DNA of 64,000 nt, from the NCBI GenBank assembly GCA_016713245.1, contig JADJPM010000004.1, forward strand, positions 744,001 to 808,000, read 5' to 3'. This document shows, in pieces, positions 16,288 to 25,551 of the stretch. This DNA comes from Verrucomicrobiaceae bacterium (GTDB lineage Bacteria; Verrucomicrobiota; Verrucomicrobiia; Verrucomicrobiales; Verrucomicrobiaceae). Each line of letters starts with the position of its first letter. The first letter of the stretch is position 1. The position numbers were made by a program, and so were the translations under genes. The notes beneath the pieces were generated by a model that did no database searches, was not told where the DNA came from, and worked only from the letters and a program-made list of their open reading frames with translations.

Positions 16288-17853
16288 ATGAACCGCCGCC
16301 GCCTGCTCCAATCCACCCCCGCCTTACTGCTCGCGGGATGTGAAGGTCGTGGCAGCATTCCCGGCCGCATCGTGGGTGGCTCGCATGCTCGCGGACATCG
16401 TCTGCGTGATGGCGGCCTGCCGAAGATCGGACGGAAGGAAAAGGCCGAGGTGGTGATCGTGGGTGGTGGCGTGGCGGGATTGGCGGCGGTGCGACGTTTG
16501 CGAAAGCTCGGCGTGGAGAAAATCGTCGTGCTGGAGCTGGAGTCCCAGCTCGGTGGCACGTCGTGCGCAGGTCAAAACAAGGTCACGGCCTATCCTTGGG
16601 GCGCTCACTATGTGCCGCTGCCGGGACGCGATTGCGTGGAGGTGCGGCGCTTCTTCGAGGAAACAGGCATTATCACTGGTCACGATGCAGCTGGGCGGCC
16701 CATCTATGATGAGCTGGCGCTTTGCCACGATCCGCACGAGCGACTCTTCATCCATGGGGAATGGATCGAAGGCCTGAGCCCGCAGGCCGGACTGCCCAAA
16801 CGCGAGCAGGAGCAGTTCGCGGCCTTTGCGGCTGAAATCGAGCGCTGGAGGTCCAAACGCGGTCGCGATGGCAAAATGGCGTTTGTGCTTCCCGTGGATG
16901 CTTCGAGTCGCGATCCCGATATTCTCGCGCTGGATGCCATGACGATGGCAAAGTGGATGCACGAGCATGGTTTCGACAGCCCGGCACTGCGCTGGCATGT
17001 CGAGTATGCCTGCCGCGATGATTTCGGCGGCCATCTCGACGAGGTCTCAGCCTGGGCAGGCCTGCACTACTTCGCCAGCCGCACCGGCGAAGCCGCGAAT
17101 GCCGAGGGCGACACCGTGCTCACCTGGCCGCAGGGCAATGGCAAACTCGTCGAACTGCTCGCTGAAGGTCTCGATGACCTCCGCGTCAACGCGATGGCCT
17201 TTGGCATCGAGATCACCAACGGCATCCCACGCGTGAAAGCCATGAACGATCATGGTGAGGCCTTCGAGATCGAAGCACGAGCCGTGCTGCTCTGCGTGCC
17301 GCGCTTTGTCGCGAGGCGTCTGCTTGATCCCGCGAAGGCCTCGCCGGATCTCGTTTACTCGCCATGGGTGGTGACGAACCTCACGCTCGACGAATTGCCG
17401 CCGAGTCCGGGCGTGCTGCCAGCCTGGGACAATGTCGTTTTCGGCTCCGATACGCTTGGCTACGTGAACGCCACACATCAAAGCCTCGCTTCCGTGCCGC
17501 AGGCCACCGTCATCACGCATTACGAGGCCCTTTGCGGCCAATCACCCGCGAAGCTCCGCGAATGGATGCTCACGCAATCGCATGCGCAGTGGTGCTCGCG
17601 GGCTCTCGATGCCCTCGCCGCGCCGCATCCCGAACTGCGAGATCAGGTGACGCAAGCCGATGTTTGGCTCTGGGGCCATGGCATGATCCGCCCCTCGCCC
17701 GGCTTCATCTGGGGAAAGACACGGGAAGCCCTGCAATCGTCTTCACCACCCGTTTTCCATGCCCACTCCGACATGAGTGGCATGGCACTCTTTGAAGAAG
17801 CCTTCACCCGCGGCGAACGTGTCGCCGCGGAGGTGAAGGCGTGGATTGGGTGA
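16288..17853 (+). CDS. FAD-dependent oxidoreductase with lipoprotein signal (amine-oxidase type)
   Basis: A 521-residue flavoprotein. It starts MNRRRLLQSTPALLLAGC, an RR-containing signal with a lipobox (Cys18), so it may be exported folded and lipid-anchored, unusual for this family. The dinucleotide-binding motif VIVGGGVAGLAAVRRL lies at 57-72, followed by the acidic strand end VVLELESQLGGTS. The C-terminal FAD-contact region is near 500 (SDMSGMALFEEAFTRGERVA). The fold is that of NAD(P)-binding/amine-oxidase-like proteins, and the substrate is unknown. ATG at 16288; the longer open frame upstream overlaps mutY antisense and was rejected. It is convergent with the EamA gene, three bases apart. 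Confidence 0.85.
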   Translation: MNRRRLLQSTPALLLAGCEGRGSIPGRIVGGSHARGHRLRDGGLPKIGRKEKAEVVIVGGGVAGLAAVRRLRKLGVEKIVVLELESQLGGTSCAGQNKVTAYPWGAHYVPLPGRDCVEVRRFFEETGIITGHDAAGRPIYDELALCHDPHERLFIHGEWIEGLSPQAGLPKREQEQFAAFAAEIERWRSKRGRDGKMAFVLPVDASSRDPDILALDAMTMAKWMHEHGFDSPALRWHVEYACRDDFGGHLDEVSAWAGLHYFASRTGEAANAEGDTVLTWPQGNGKLVELLAEGLDDLRVNAMAFGIEITNGIPRVKAMNDHGEAFEIEARAVLLCVPRFVARRLLDPAKASPDLVYSPWVVTNLTLDELPPSPGVLPAWDNVVFGSDTLGYVNATHQSLASVPQATVITHYEALCGQSPAKLREWMLTQSHAQWCSRALDALAAPHPELRDQVTQADVWLWGHGMIRPSPGFIWGKTREALQSSSPPVFHAHSDMSGMALFEEAFTRGERVAAEVKAWIG

Positions 17854-17856
17854 CGC

Positions 17857-18747
17857 CTATTTGCGACGTCCTCCCAGCACCGTCTGAAAGCTGCCCCAGA
17901 GCACCAGCACGGCACCGATGGTTTGAAGCGTGGAGAACGGCTCGGCGAAAAACAGGATGCCGCCGATGGTGGTGAGCACTGGCACGGTGTTTTGGAAGGC
18001 TCCACCGGCGGCGACGGATAGGAAGCGGAAGCCCTCGGTCATGGCGAGCTGGCCAAAGGTGGCGCACAAGGCCGCCGCGGAGAGCAGTCCGGCATCCGCC
18101 CAGTCGAGCGAGGTGAAATTCATCGCGGCGACGGGGATGCCGATGAGCAAGGCGTAGAGGCATTGCGAGGCAAAAATCGTGGCGCTGGTCTCGGTGCGGG
18201 TGAGTTGACGAATCACGACGACCACCGTCGCAGCCAAAACTGCGCCGCCGAGTGCGATGGCCTCGTATTGGCCAAACACGACGAGTGAGCCGGGTGTCAT
18301 GCCGGTGAGCAGGGCGAGGCCTGCGAGGGCCAGCGAGATGCCGAGCACCTTCACGAGGCCGAGTTTTTCATGCAAAACGAAGGTCGCCATGATCGCGGCA
18401 AAGACGCACCAGGTGTTTCCAATGAGCGTGGCCTTGCCGGCGCCGAGCGGGCCGATGGTGAGGTAGTAGGCGATGGTGCCAAAGGCTCCCAGCACACCTC
18501 GTGAGGCGAGCAACCAGCTTTGGAAACTGCGCTTCAACCTCAGCGTGCCCTTCGGCGCAAAGACGATCCAGGTGAAGACGAGCCCGATGAAAGCACGAAA
18601 CACCAGCGCCAGCCACGGATCGGCATGACGAATGGAGGCGAGCACTTTCAACAAGAGGGCGTTCCCGGTGAAACAGACGAGCGAGACGGTCATCCAGATC
18701 GCGCCGAGACGCGGCTGGTGGAGGAGATCAGGTTTGGGGGCGCTCAT
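17857..18747 (-). CDS. EamA/DMT-family transporter
   Basis: A 296-residue inner-membrane protein with about ten hydrophobic segments in two EamA repeats (residues about 15-145 and 160-290), for example IWMTVSLVCFTGNALLL, TIAYYLTIGPLGAGKATLIGN, and VPVLTTIGGILFFAEPFSTLQTIGAVLVLWGS. This drug/metabolite transporter fold exports amino acids, nucleosides or other metabolites; the substrate cannot be read from the sequence. Repeat-end motifs FAEPFSTLQTIGA match the family. ATG at 18747 sits ten bases from the end of the glycosyltransferase gene at 18758 on the same strand, so the two are probably cotranscribed. Confidence 0.9.
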   Translation of the reverse strand: MSAPKPDLLHQPRLGAIWMTVSLVCFTGNALLLKVLASIRHADPWLALVFRAFIGLVFTWIVFAPKGTLRLKRSFQSWLLASRGVLGAFGTIAYYLTIGPLGAGKATLIGNTWCVFAAIMATFVLHEKLGLVKVLGISLALAGLALLTGMTPGSLVVFGQYEAIALGGAVLAATVVVVIRQLTRTETSATIFASQCLYALLIGIPVAAMNFTSLDWADAGLLSAAALCATFGQLAMTEGFRFLSVAAGGAFQNTVPVLTTIGGILFFAEPFSTLQTIGAVLVLWGSFQTVLGGRRK

Positions 18748-18757
18748 GTTAGCACCC

Positions 18758-19981
18758 TCAGACTTTGGTCGTGGCTGCGGCGATCAGCTCCCCGATTTGA
18801 GGGAGTCGCTGGAAGACGCTCCTCACGGGTGGGCGCATCGCGGGAACACGCAGGCCTTCCGTGGCGGTGGTTTTGAGGAGCTGCTCCAAGGCATGCCCAA
18901 AGGCATTCACGGCGGCAGTTTCCGCGGCTGGATCGTGTTCCAAGCCGTTGAGCAGGGCGACGTGTTCGTAGCGTGCGAGCCACTCGGTAGCACGGATGTG
19001 GTAGCGGGCCACGATGAGGCGCAGCATCTCCTCGGCGCTGCGAGGCTCGGTATCGCGGAGCACCTGCCAGGCGAGGCAGCGGGCCACATCCGCTGCTGCG
19101 GTGACGAGTCCCGGTTCTTTGAGGCCGGATTTGCCGGGATTCAGCGTGCGATGGCGGTGTTCGAAGTGAAAACCGAGATCCACCTGGCAAACCTCGCTCA
19201 CGGGCATCTTGTGATGCGACTCGCACATCGTCGAGATCTCCAGTCCCCAGCCGCCCGGAAGGGAGAAGCTATTAATGGCCGACATATCCGCCGCGAACTC
19301 GCCGCTCAGCGGGTAGCGAAAACTTTCCAGATGCTCGATGAGCGGCTTTGGCCCCAGCACATCGCGACAGGCCTGAATCAGCGGGAAGATGAGTAGCCGC
19401 GTCACACGGCCATACAAACGCTCTGCCACGCGGCTGTAGTAGCCTTTGGCAAAGCGGTAGCCCATGCGTGGATGCATCAGTGGGTAGCAGAGCCGCCAGA
19501 TCAGATCGCGGCTGTAGTTTAATATGTCCGTGTCGTGACTCACGACCACGCCGTCAAAGCCGCGCGAGTGCAGCTCAAGGATGCCCATCCAGATATTCGT
19601 GCCTTTGCCAGCCAGATAGCCGGGCAGCTCTGCCTGCTCCATCAGCTCAAAGGCGCGGCTCATCTCCGGGCTGTCATTCCAGATGATGCGGGCAGGTTTC
19701 CCACGAAGCATGCGGCGGCACAGCTCCAGCGCCAGCTCGTGCTGCGAGGCGTCCATGCAGTTCATGCTGAGCACGATCTCCTGCACATAGGGCAGATCGG
19801 CGGCACGCTCGAGGATCAGCGGCAGCGCGGGACGCTCGCATTCGGCGTAAAGGGCGGGAAGCAGCAGCACGACGGGCTTTTGCGTGCTCCATCCACGCAG
19901 TTCTTCCTCACGAAGCGCCGCGTCTGCGTGAGCTAGGTGATGCAGTGTGGGGACACGGGCATGCTGGTAGAAATCCGCCAT
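18758..19981 (-). CDS. Glycosyltransferase, glucosyl-3-phosphoglycerate synthase-like
   Basis: A 407-residue GT-A enzyme. The N-terminus MADFYQHARVPTLHHL, the VVLLLPALYAECE strand-loop and the metal-binding SHDTDI (DxD near 168) resemble glucosyl-3-phosphoglycerate synthases, which make the precursor of glucosylglycerate or mannosylglycerate osmolytes. The sequence GKGTNIWMGILELHSRGFDGVVV and PLSGEFAADMSAINSFSLPGGWGLEI fit a retaining GT81-like fold. No partner phosphatase is adjacent, and the neighbour EamA transporter gives no confirmation, so substrate remains inferred. Cytoplasmic; no membrane segment. ATG at 19981. Confidence 0.75.
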   Translation of the reverse strand: MADFYQHARVPTLHHLAHADAALREEELRGWSTQKPVVLLLPALYAECERPALPLILERAADLPYVQEIVLSMNCMDASQHELALELCRRMLRGKPARIIWNDSPEMSRAFELMEQAELPGYLAGKGTNIWMGILELHSRGFDGVVVSHDTDILNYSRDLIWRLCYPLMHPRMGYRFAKGYYSRVAERLYGRVTRLLIFPLIQACRDVLGPKPLIEHLESFRYPLSGEFAADMSAINSFSLPGGWGLEISTMCESHHKMPVSEVCQVDLGFHFEHRHRTLNPGKSGLKEPGLVTAAADVARCLAWQVLRDTEPRSAEEMLRLIVARYHIRATEWLARYEHVALLNGLEHDPAAETAAVNAFGHALEQLLKTTATEGLRVPAMRPPVRSVFQRLPQIGELIAAATTKV

Positions 19982-20034
19982 GTGCCGCTCCGTTTAACGC
20001 AAGCGACGGTTCTGTGAAGTGAATTTCGTGAGAA

Positions 20035-20916
20035 TCACACGCCTCGACGGTCCGCGTCGAGAATCCGCGCCGCATCCATCTCATCCTCGCTGCCGGAAAG
20101 CACGGCGGTTTCGTCCATGATGTCCGCATCCGGCACTTCTTGCTCGATCTCGATCTCCCGGCGCCATTTGCGGCTCACCCATGGTCGGGCGAGGCCGTAG
20201 AGCAGGTAGGTCACAAAGATCACTGAGGGCATCCAGTGCCAGTTCATCACCGTGAAAGCGATGAAGAAGATGCTCACCAGCACCCAGTGAAAGGAGCGTT
20301 TCGTGCGCCAGTTCACCGCTTTAAAGCTCGGATACTCCAGGCTGCTCACCATCAAGTAGCTCAGCAGCACCATCAGGCCCGCCAGCGCATACTTCCAGTT
20401 GCCGATCTCACGTTCATTGCTGTCCAGCCACATCAGCAGCAGCGTCAAAGATGAGATCACACCCGCCGCGGCGGGAATGGGGCAGCCACGGAAGCTCTTG
20501 CTGCTGCATTTCACATCCGCCGCAGCTAGGCAGTTGAACCGGGCGAGGCGCATCGCTCCGCACACGAGATAAACGCAGGAAATCAGCAGGCCGATGCCCT
20601 TGGGTGTGTCCAGCTCCTTCAAAACGATGTCATGCACCAGCAGCGCCGGGGCCATGCCGAAGCTCACGATGTCTGCCAGCGAGTCCAATTCACGCCCGAA
20701 TGGGCTCTCCGTGCCGCTCATGCGGGCCACGCGACCATCCAGCGCATCAAACAGGCAGGCCGCGAGGATCAGCGCGATGGCGTAGTGGTAGTGCAGATTC
20801 TCATCGAGGTGGCGACCGTCAAAGATTTGCAGGATGGCAATGAACCCACAGAGGATATTCCCAGCCGTCATGAGCGTGGGCAGGAGCGGGATGCGAGGTT
20901 CGTGATCGTTCACCAT
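20035..20916 (-). CDS. pssA: CDP-diacylglycerol-serine O-phosphatidyltransferase
   Basis: Membrane enzyme making phosphatidylserine, precursor of phosphatidylethanolamine. The 293-residue protein carries the CDP-alcohol phosphotransferase motif D60-G-x2-A-R65-x8-G74-x3-D78-x3-D82 (DGRVARMSGTESPFGREL) and about seven hydrophobic segments. The PssA subfamily is supported by the N-terminal LLPTLMTAGNILCGF and the SFGMAPALLVH after the motif. An acidic C-terminal tail (EIEQEVPDADIMDETAVLSGSEDEMD) extends beyond the usual length. ATG at 20916 was chosen; the ATG at 20982 lies in repeat-like spacer (translated SFDIRHS). No psd gene is visible nearby. Confidence 0.92.
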   Translation of the reverse strand: MVNDHEPRIPLLPTLMTAGNILCGFIAILQIFDGRHLDENLHYHYAIALILAACLFDALDGRVARMSGTESPFGRELDSLADIVSFGMAPALLVHDIVLKELDTPKGIGLLISCVYLVCGAMRLARFNCLAAADVKCSSKSFRGCPIPAAAGVISSLTLLLMWLDSNEREIGNWKYALAGLMVLLSYLMVSSLEYPSFKAVNWRTKRSFHWVLVSIFFIAFTVMNWHWMPSVIFVTYLLYGLARPWVSRKWRREIEIEQEVPDADIMDETAVLSGSEDEMDAARILDADRRGV

Positions 20917-20959
20917 GGCGGGAAAGATGGCCGACGAATGGCGAATGTCGAACGACGAA

Positions 20960-21460
20960 TCAGGCGAAGACCTCGTCCACATTGACCTTCACGCCTGTGA
21001 CGGGATCAGCGAGAATGCCCGCCGCGCAACTGATGAGGGGGGCGGACTTTTGATAGACGGTGATGACGCGTGCGAAAGGCAAGACGAACCACACGCTGGG
21101 CACGCCGTGCGCGAGCAGTTGCTCGATCTTGGCGGTCATTTCATCAATCGTCTGGCTGGGGGAAATGATCTCGACGGCGATCTGCGGCACCTTGGTGACC
21201 CAGGTAAGATGGCGGATGGCTGATTCGTCCTCTTTGCGATAAACACAGAGGTCCGGCACGCAGCGATAGCCTTCGAGATCGAGGTTGAGCTCGCTCAGCA
21301 CATCATGAGTGTCGGATTTCAAGAACTGCCCGATCAAGCGGGCCTGACAACGGGCATGTTCGGCTCCAGGCATGGGCTTTCCTCTCTCTTTGAAATAGGT
21401 TTCGACCACGTCTTCCGGGACGCGGGGCGTTTCAGGTGCTGCAAGGACTGCTGCGCTCAT
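20960..21460 (-). CDS. Uma2 family endonuclease-like protein
   Basis: A 166-residue protein of the Uma2 (DUF820) family, a restriction-endonuclease-like fold found in many copies in cyanobacteria and planctomycetes. The core motif is visible: CVPDLCVY followed by VTKVPQIAVEIISPSQTIDEMTAKIEQLLAHGVPSVWFVLP, giving the Asp and Glu-x-x of a PD-(D/E)xK-like site (the VEIISPS box). Its role in vivo is unsettled, and a link to transposon or defence activity is only suggested for the family. ATG at 21460 (MSAAVLAAPETP) was chosen over one at 21508. It lies upstream of pssA on the same strand with a 43-base gap. Confidence 0.85.
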   Translation of the reverse strand: MSAAVLAAPETPRVPEDVVETYFKERGKPMPGAEHARCQARLIGQFLKSDTHDVLSELNLDLEGYRCVPDLCVYRKEDESAIRHLTWVTKVPQIAVEIISPSQTIDEMTAKIEQLLAHGVPSVWFVLPFARVITVYQKSAPLISCAAGILADPVTGVKVNVDEVFA

Positions 21461-21515
21461 GGCCCAAAGGCTAGCCGCATGAGCGGGGATTGGCAAGCTG
21501 GGCCGCATGCCCTTC

Positions 21516-22526
21516 TCAGACCACGAGATCAGTAAAAGGCACCCGGAGTTCGATCTGAGCCTCGGGAGCTTCGCCGAAGATTTGGGTGGTGATGGCTTGT
21601 GCGGTCCAGTCGATGTTCAAAAGCCCCACGTTCGGCAGATGGTAGGTTTTTGGCACAAGGCGGTGCTTGTTCGGGGTCGGCGTGCCGCGAGGATGCTTTT
21701 GGGTCATCGAGCTGGAGGTGAAGTCAAAGACGCTGTTTTTGGAGAATTCGCTCCAATGGCGGTCGCCGCTCAAAACGAGGGCTTTTTGGCCTCGGAGCAT
21801 GGTGAGGAGCCGTTTTTGCTCGTGGGGGAAATTGGCCCAGCATTCGCCTCCATGGGCTTCGGGAGCGAATTGGATGCTGGAGACGATGATTCGTAGTTCG
21901 GCGGGCTCTTGGAGCACCTTTTCAAGCCAGGTCCATTGGGCCGCGCCGAGGATCGTGGTCGTTTCATCCTCGGTGGGAATGCTGCTGCCGCCTAGCATGG
22001 CCTTCTCCTTCGACACCTTCATGAGTGGGCTGCGGAAGTAGCGGGTATCGAGAAGGATGATTCGTACGCGCTTGCCAGATGGTCCGAAGGTCTTTGCCTG
22101 GTAAACGCCCTCTTGCTGGCGATGCGGTGAATTCGCCGGTTCATCGAGCCAATTCCAAAACTCGACCTGCGCTTCTTTTTTCTGCGGATACTCGCTGCCG
22201 CCATCATTGAGGCCGAAGTCGTGATCATCCCAGGTGGCGAGGATGGGCTTGTTTTTGAGTCCACGGAAGAAGCGACTGTTTTTGAGCCGCGCATACTTTT
22301 CCTGCATCATCGGGATGCCGCCTTGATCCGCGTAGATGTTGTCGCCCATGAAGAGGAAAAGATCGCGCGGCAGCGAGAGCGTGCGGTCGAGCATGGGATG
22401 CTCATGCGTGTCGAGGCAGGAGCCGAAGAGGATGTTTTCGAGCGGTTTGGAGTCCTCGGCGTGAGCGGAGAACAATCCGAAAGCCGGAAGACCGGCGAGA
22501 AGGCGGCGGCGGGTGGTTTTGAGCAT
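21516..22526 (-). CDS. Secreted alkaline phosphatase D-like metallophosphoesterase
   Basis: A 336-residue exported phosphatase. The N-terminus MLKTTRRRLLAGLPAFGLFSAHA is a Tat-type signal. The PhoD-like metal core is visible: LFMGDNIYADQ (near 58), ILATWDDHDFGLNDGG (near 96), and LVLSGDRHWSEF (near 257), the Asp/His ligands of a calcineurin-like phosphoesterase. It probably releases phosphate from organic esters in the periplasm. ATG at 22526 puts the signal at the front; upstream in-frame starts were rejected. The COG2509 oxidoreductase gene starts 34 bases before it on the same strand; no phosphate-regulon box could be identified. Confidence 0.88.
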   Translation of the reverse strand: MLKTTRRRLLAGLPAFGLFSAHAEDSKPLENILFGSCLDTHEHPMLDRTLSLPRDLFLFMGDNIYADQGGIPMMQEKYARLKNSRFFRGLKNKPILATWDDHDFGLNDGGSEYPQKKEAQVEFWNWLDEPANSPHRQQEGVYQAKTFGPSGKRVRIILLDTRYFRSPLMKVSKEKAMLGGSSIPTEDETTTILGAAQWTWLEKVLQEPAELRIIVSSIQFAPEAHGGECWANFPHEQKRLLTMLRGQKALVLSGDRHWSEFSKNSVFDFTSSSMTQKHPRGTPTPNKHRLVPKTYHLPNVGLLNIDWTAQAITTQIFGEAPEAQIELRVPFTDLVV

Positions 22527-22560
22527 GGTGGGCGGATACAAAACGAAACCCGCCAACATG

Positions 22561-24156
22561 TCATGCATGCCGCAGGATGGCTTCCGCCACGCGGAGACCA
22601 TCGGCGGCGGCGGAGATGATGCCGCCGGCATAGCCTGCGCCTTCACCGGCGGGGTAAAAGTGCTTCACGCCGGTGCATTCGAGCGTTTCGGCATCGCGTG
22701 GGATGCGCACGGGGCAGGAACTGCGTGTCTCGAAACCGGTGAGCACCGCGTCTTCGAGGGCGAAACCACGCAGGCCTTTTTCAATGCGGGGAATGGCCTG
22801 ATGAAGCGTCTCGGTGATGTAATCGGGCAGCGCGGTGGTGAGATCCGTCCACACGACGCCGGGCTTGTAGCTGGGCTGCACCTTGCCGGGGCCGGTGGAG
22901 GCTTTGCCAGCCAGGAAATCACCCAAAAGCTGTGCGGGAGCCGCGTAAGTGCCGCCCGCCAGATCGAAGGCAGCCTTTTCAAGGCGACGTTGCATCGCGA
23001 TTCCAGCCAGGACGTCATCACCCACGAAATCCTCGGGCCGCACATCGACCATGAATCCGGCGTTCGCGTTCGACTCGGCGCGGGCATAGCTGCTCATGCC
23101 ATTGGTGACGACGGTGCCTGGCTCCGAATTGGCCGCCACGACGAGGCCGCCGGGACACATGCAAAAGCTGTAGGCGGTGCGACCGGTGCCGCAATGAGCG
23201 ACGAATTTGTAGGGTGCGGAGCCGAGTCGCTCGTGACCGGCCCAGCGACCATAGAGCGAGGTGTCGATGAGCTTTTGCGGATGCTCGATGCGCACGCCGA
23301 TGGAGAAAGGCTTTCGCTCCATCGGCACGCCATGCCGATGCAGCATCTCAAAGGTATCTCGCGAGCTGTGACCGATGCCGAAGATGATGCGACTGCCCTC
23401 GATGGTGCTGCCATCGGCCAACACCACGCCTCGCATGATGCCGTCCTCGATCACGACATCGCTCACCTTGGCCTCAAAGCGCACTTCACCACCGAGCGAG
23501 ATGATTTCTTCGCGGATGTGACGCACCACTTTGATGAGGCGGTCCGTGCCGATGTGGGGGCGTGCTTTGATGAAGATGTCCTCGGGAGCACCGGCTTTCA
23601 CCAGTTCTTTGAGCAGCCATGGGATGCGATGCTCGCGGTCGCGGATCTGCGTATAAAGCTTTCCATCGGAGAAGGTGCCCGCACCGCCCTCGCCAAACTG
23701 CACATTCGATTCGGCGTTGAAGGCCCAGCCGCGATTCCAGAAGCCGGTGACATCACGAGCGCGATCCCCCGCTGCTTTGCCGCGTTCGAGCAGGATGGGC
23801 TTCCATCCGGCGCGGGCAAGCATGAGGCCGCAAAACAAGCCGCAGGGACCAGTGCCGACGATGATGGGACGGTCTGAGATGCCATGAGCAGGGCGGGTGA
23901 GCTGATACTCTTCCGGCTCCGCCACCTGCACGCGGGCCGTTTTGTCGAGCTGCTGAAGCACGCGGGACTCGTCATCGACCTCCGCCAGCAGGGTGTAGCT
24001 AAAACTCACATGACCGCGCCGGGCATCAATGGCGCGTTGTTTAATATGAAGATGCTTCAACTGGTCCGTTTTGACCTTCAACACCTCCAGCGCCGCCTGA
24101 CGAAGGGCGGCGTCGGTGTGATCGACGGGAAGCAAAACCTGGCTGAGCTGGAGCAT
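22561..24156 (-). CDS. NAD(P)/FAD-dependent oxidoreductase, COG2509 family
   Basis: A 531-residue cytoplasmic flavoprotein. An N-terminal helical domain (1-90) precedes the dinucleotide-binding PIIVGTGPCGLFCGLMLARAG at about 97-117. Later family marks are NVQFGEGGAGTFSDGKLYT near 152, FSIGVRIEHPQ near 287, and the C-terminal FAD box FYPAGEGAGYAGGIISAAADGLRVAEAI. Members of this family (uncharacterised FAD-dependent dehydrogenases) are widespread; no reaction is established. ATG at 24156 gives MLQLSQVLLPVDHTDAALRQAA, a typical start. Confidence 0.9.
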   Translation of the reverse strand: MLQLSQVLLPVDHTDAALRQAALEVLKVKTDQLKHLHIKQRAIDARRGHVSFSYTLLAEVDDESRVLQQLDKTARVQVAEPEEYQLTRPAHGISDRPIIVGTGPCGLFCGLMLARAGWKPILLERGKAAGDRARDVTGFWNRGWAFNAESNVQFGEGGAGTFSDGKLYTQIRDREHRIPWLLKELVKAGAPEDIFIKARPHIGTDRLIKVVRHIREEIISLGGEVRFEAKVSDVVIEDGIMRGVVLADGSTIEGSRIIFGIGHSSRDTFEMLHRHGVPMERKPFSIGVRIEHPQKLIDTSLYGRWAGHERLGSAPYKFVAHCGTGRTAYSFCMCPGGLVVAANSEPGTVVTNGMSSYARAESNANAGFMVDVRPEDFVGDDVLAGIAMQRRLEKAAFDLAGGTYAAPAQLLGDFLAGKASTGPGKVQPSYKPGVVWTDLTTALPDYITETLHQAIPRIEKGLRGFALEDAVLTGFETRSSCPVRIPRDAETLECTGVKHFYPAGEGAGYAGGIISAAADGLRVAEAILRHA

Positions 24157-24216
24157 GCGTGCGCTTGCTCATAGAACCGCGATTTCATCGCGGCAAACGC
24201 TTCTTCTGAAAGCGAA

Positions 24217-25551
24217 TCAGGCGATGACCTCGGTGAGGATGCGGCCACCGTTGACGATGTCCACGGGGCGGACGTTTTCGACGATGATGCGCTTCTCGCC
24301 GTTGATGCCGAGGAGGCGGTACATGGTCTTGGCGAGATCTTCGGGGCCGACGGGGTTTTCATCGGGTTCCGCGCCGAGGGCATCGGACTTGCCATAGACA
24401 AAACCTTTCTTCACGCCGCCGCCAGCCATGGCCACGGAGAAGACGCGGGGATAGTGATCGCGGCCGTTGGTGCTGTTGATCTTCGGTGTGCGGCCGAATT
24501 CGGAGCTGACGAGCACGAGGGTGCTGTCGAGCAGGCCACGCTCTTCGAGGTCGCGGATGAGACGGGCGAAGGCCTGGTCAAACTGCGTGGCCTGACCTTC
24601 GAAGGCGCCTTTGATGTTCGAGTGATGGTCCCAACTGCCAAAATTGACGGAGACCATGCGTGTGCCGGCTTCGACAAGACGGCGAGCGAGGAGAAAGCGC
24701 TGGCCGGCGGCATGACGGCCGTATTCATCCCGGAGCTTGGCGGGTTCGGCGGCCAGGTTGAAGGCTTCACGGGCCTGCTGGGAGCTGAGGAGCTTGTAGG
24801 CAGCACTGTAGAAATCGTCCATGGCGCTGAGCGCATCGGATTTTTCGGAGGCGCGGAAGTGCTCGTCCACCGCGGCGAGGAGTCCGCGGCGGCGGTCAAA
24901 GCGTCGCGCGTCGATGTCCTTCGGCGTGGCGAGGTCACGCACGGTGAAATTGGCATCCGCTGGATCGCTGCCGAGGGCGAAGGGGCCGTAGGCGCTGCTC
25001 ATGTAACCGCTGCCTTGCTCTGGGGCGATGACAGACGGGATGGCGATGTAGGGCGGGAGGTTGTTTCGACTGCCCTGCTCGTGGGAGATGATGGAGCCGA
25101 AGCTGGGGAACTTGATCGCCGGGCTTGGGCGGTAGCCGGTGAACATGTTGTGCGTGCCGCGTTCATGCGCCGCCTCGCCATGGGTGACGGAGCGGATGAG
25201 CGTCATCTTGTCGAGGATCTTGGCGATGTTGGCGAACTTCTCGCCGACATACTCGCCGGTGACGCCTTTGATCGGACTGAAGGGCCCGCGATACTCGGGG
25301 GCGGCGAAGGGCTTCGGGTCCCACGACTCATGCTGGGCCATGCCGCCGGGCAGGTAGATGTGAATCACCGATTGGGCCACTGCTTTGAAGTTGGCCACAT
25401 CCGCGACGGTGTGTCCTGCCTGAGCCTTAAAGAGTTCCGGCAAGGTGAGGCCGAGTCCGGCCATGGCACCGACTTGAAGGAAATCACGGCGGCCCTGCGA
25501 GGTGGCGAACAGGTTCGTGTGATGGCCGGAGCAAAGGGGATGCATTTTCAT
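24217..25551 (-). CDS. DUF1501 domain-containing protein
   Basis: A 444-residue sulfatase/alkaline-phosphatase-fold protein of the DUF1501 family abundant in Planctomycetota and Verrucomicrobiota. The N-terminus (HHTNLFATSQGRRDFLQVGAMAGLGLTLPELF) is a Tat-type signal preceded by an extended n-region, typical of the family. Conserved stretches are IHIYLPGGMAQHESWDPKP, THGEAAHERGTHNMFTGY, SVNFGSWDHHSNIKG, and LVLVSSEFGRTPKIN, the putative metal-binding His/Asp residues. It is usually paired with a DUF1549/DUF1553 (Planctomycete cytochrome) gene; none lies next to it here. The function is unknown, presumably periplasmic. Confidence 0.92.
   Translation of the reverse strand: MKMHPLCSGHHTNLFATSQGRRDFLQVGAMAGLGLTLPELFKAQAGHTVADVANFKAVAQSVIHIYLPGGMAQHESWDPKPFAAPEYRGPFSPIKGVTGEYVGEKFANIAKILDKMTLIRSVTHGEAAHERGTHNMFTGYRPSPAIKFPSFGSIISHEQGSRNNLPPYIAIPSVIAPEQGSGYMSSAYGPFALGSDPADANFTVRDLATPKDIDARRFDRRRGLLAAVDEHFRASEKSDALSAMDDFYSAAYKLLSSQQAREAFNLAAEPAKLRDEYGRHAAGQRFLLARRLVEAGTRMVSVNFGSWDHHSNIKGAFEGQATQFDQAFARLIRDLEERGLLDSTLVLVSSEFGRTPKINSTNGRDHYPRVFSVAMAGGGVKKGFVYGKSDALGAEPDENPVGPEDLAKTMYRLLGINGEKRIIVENVRPVDIVNGGRILTEVIA

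Noticed and set aside
22513..23877. A 454-residue plus-strand open frame opposite the COG2509 oxidoreductase
   Set aside because: Complement of a clear flavoprotein; no family features.
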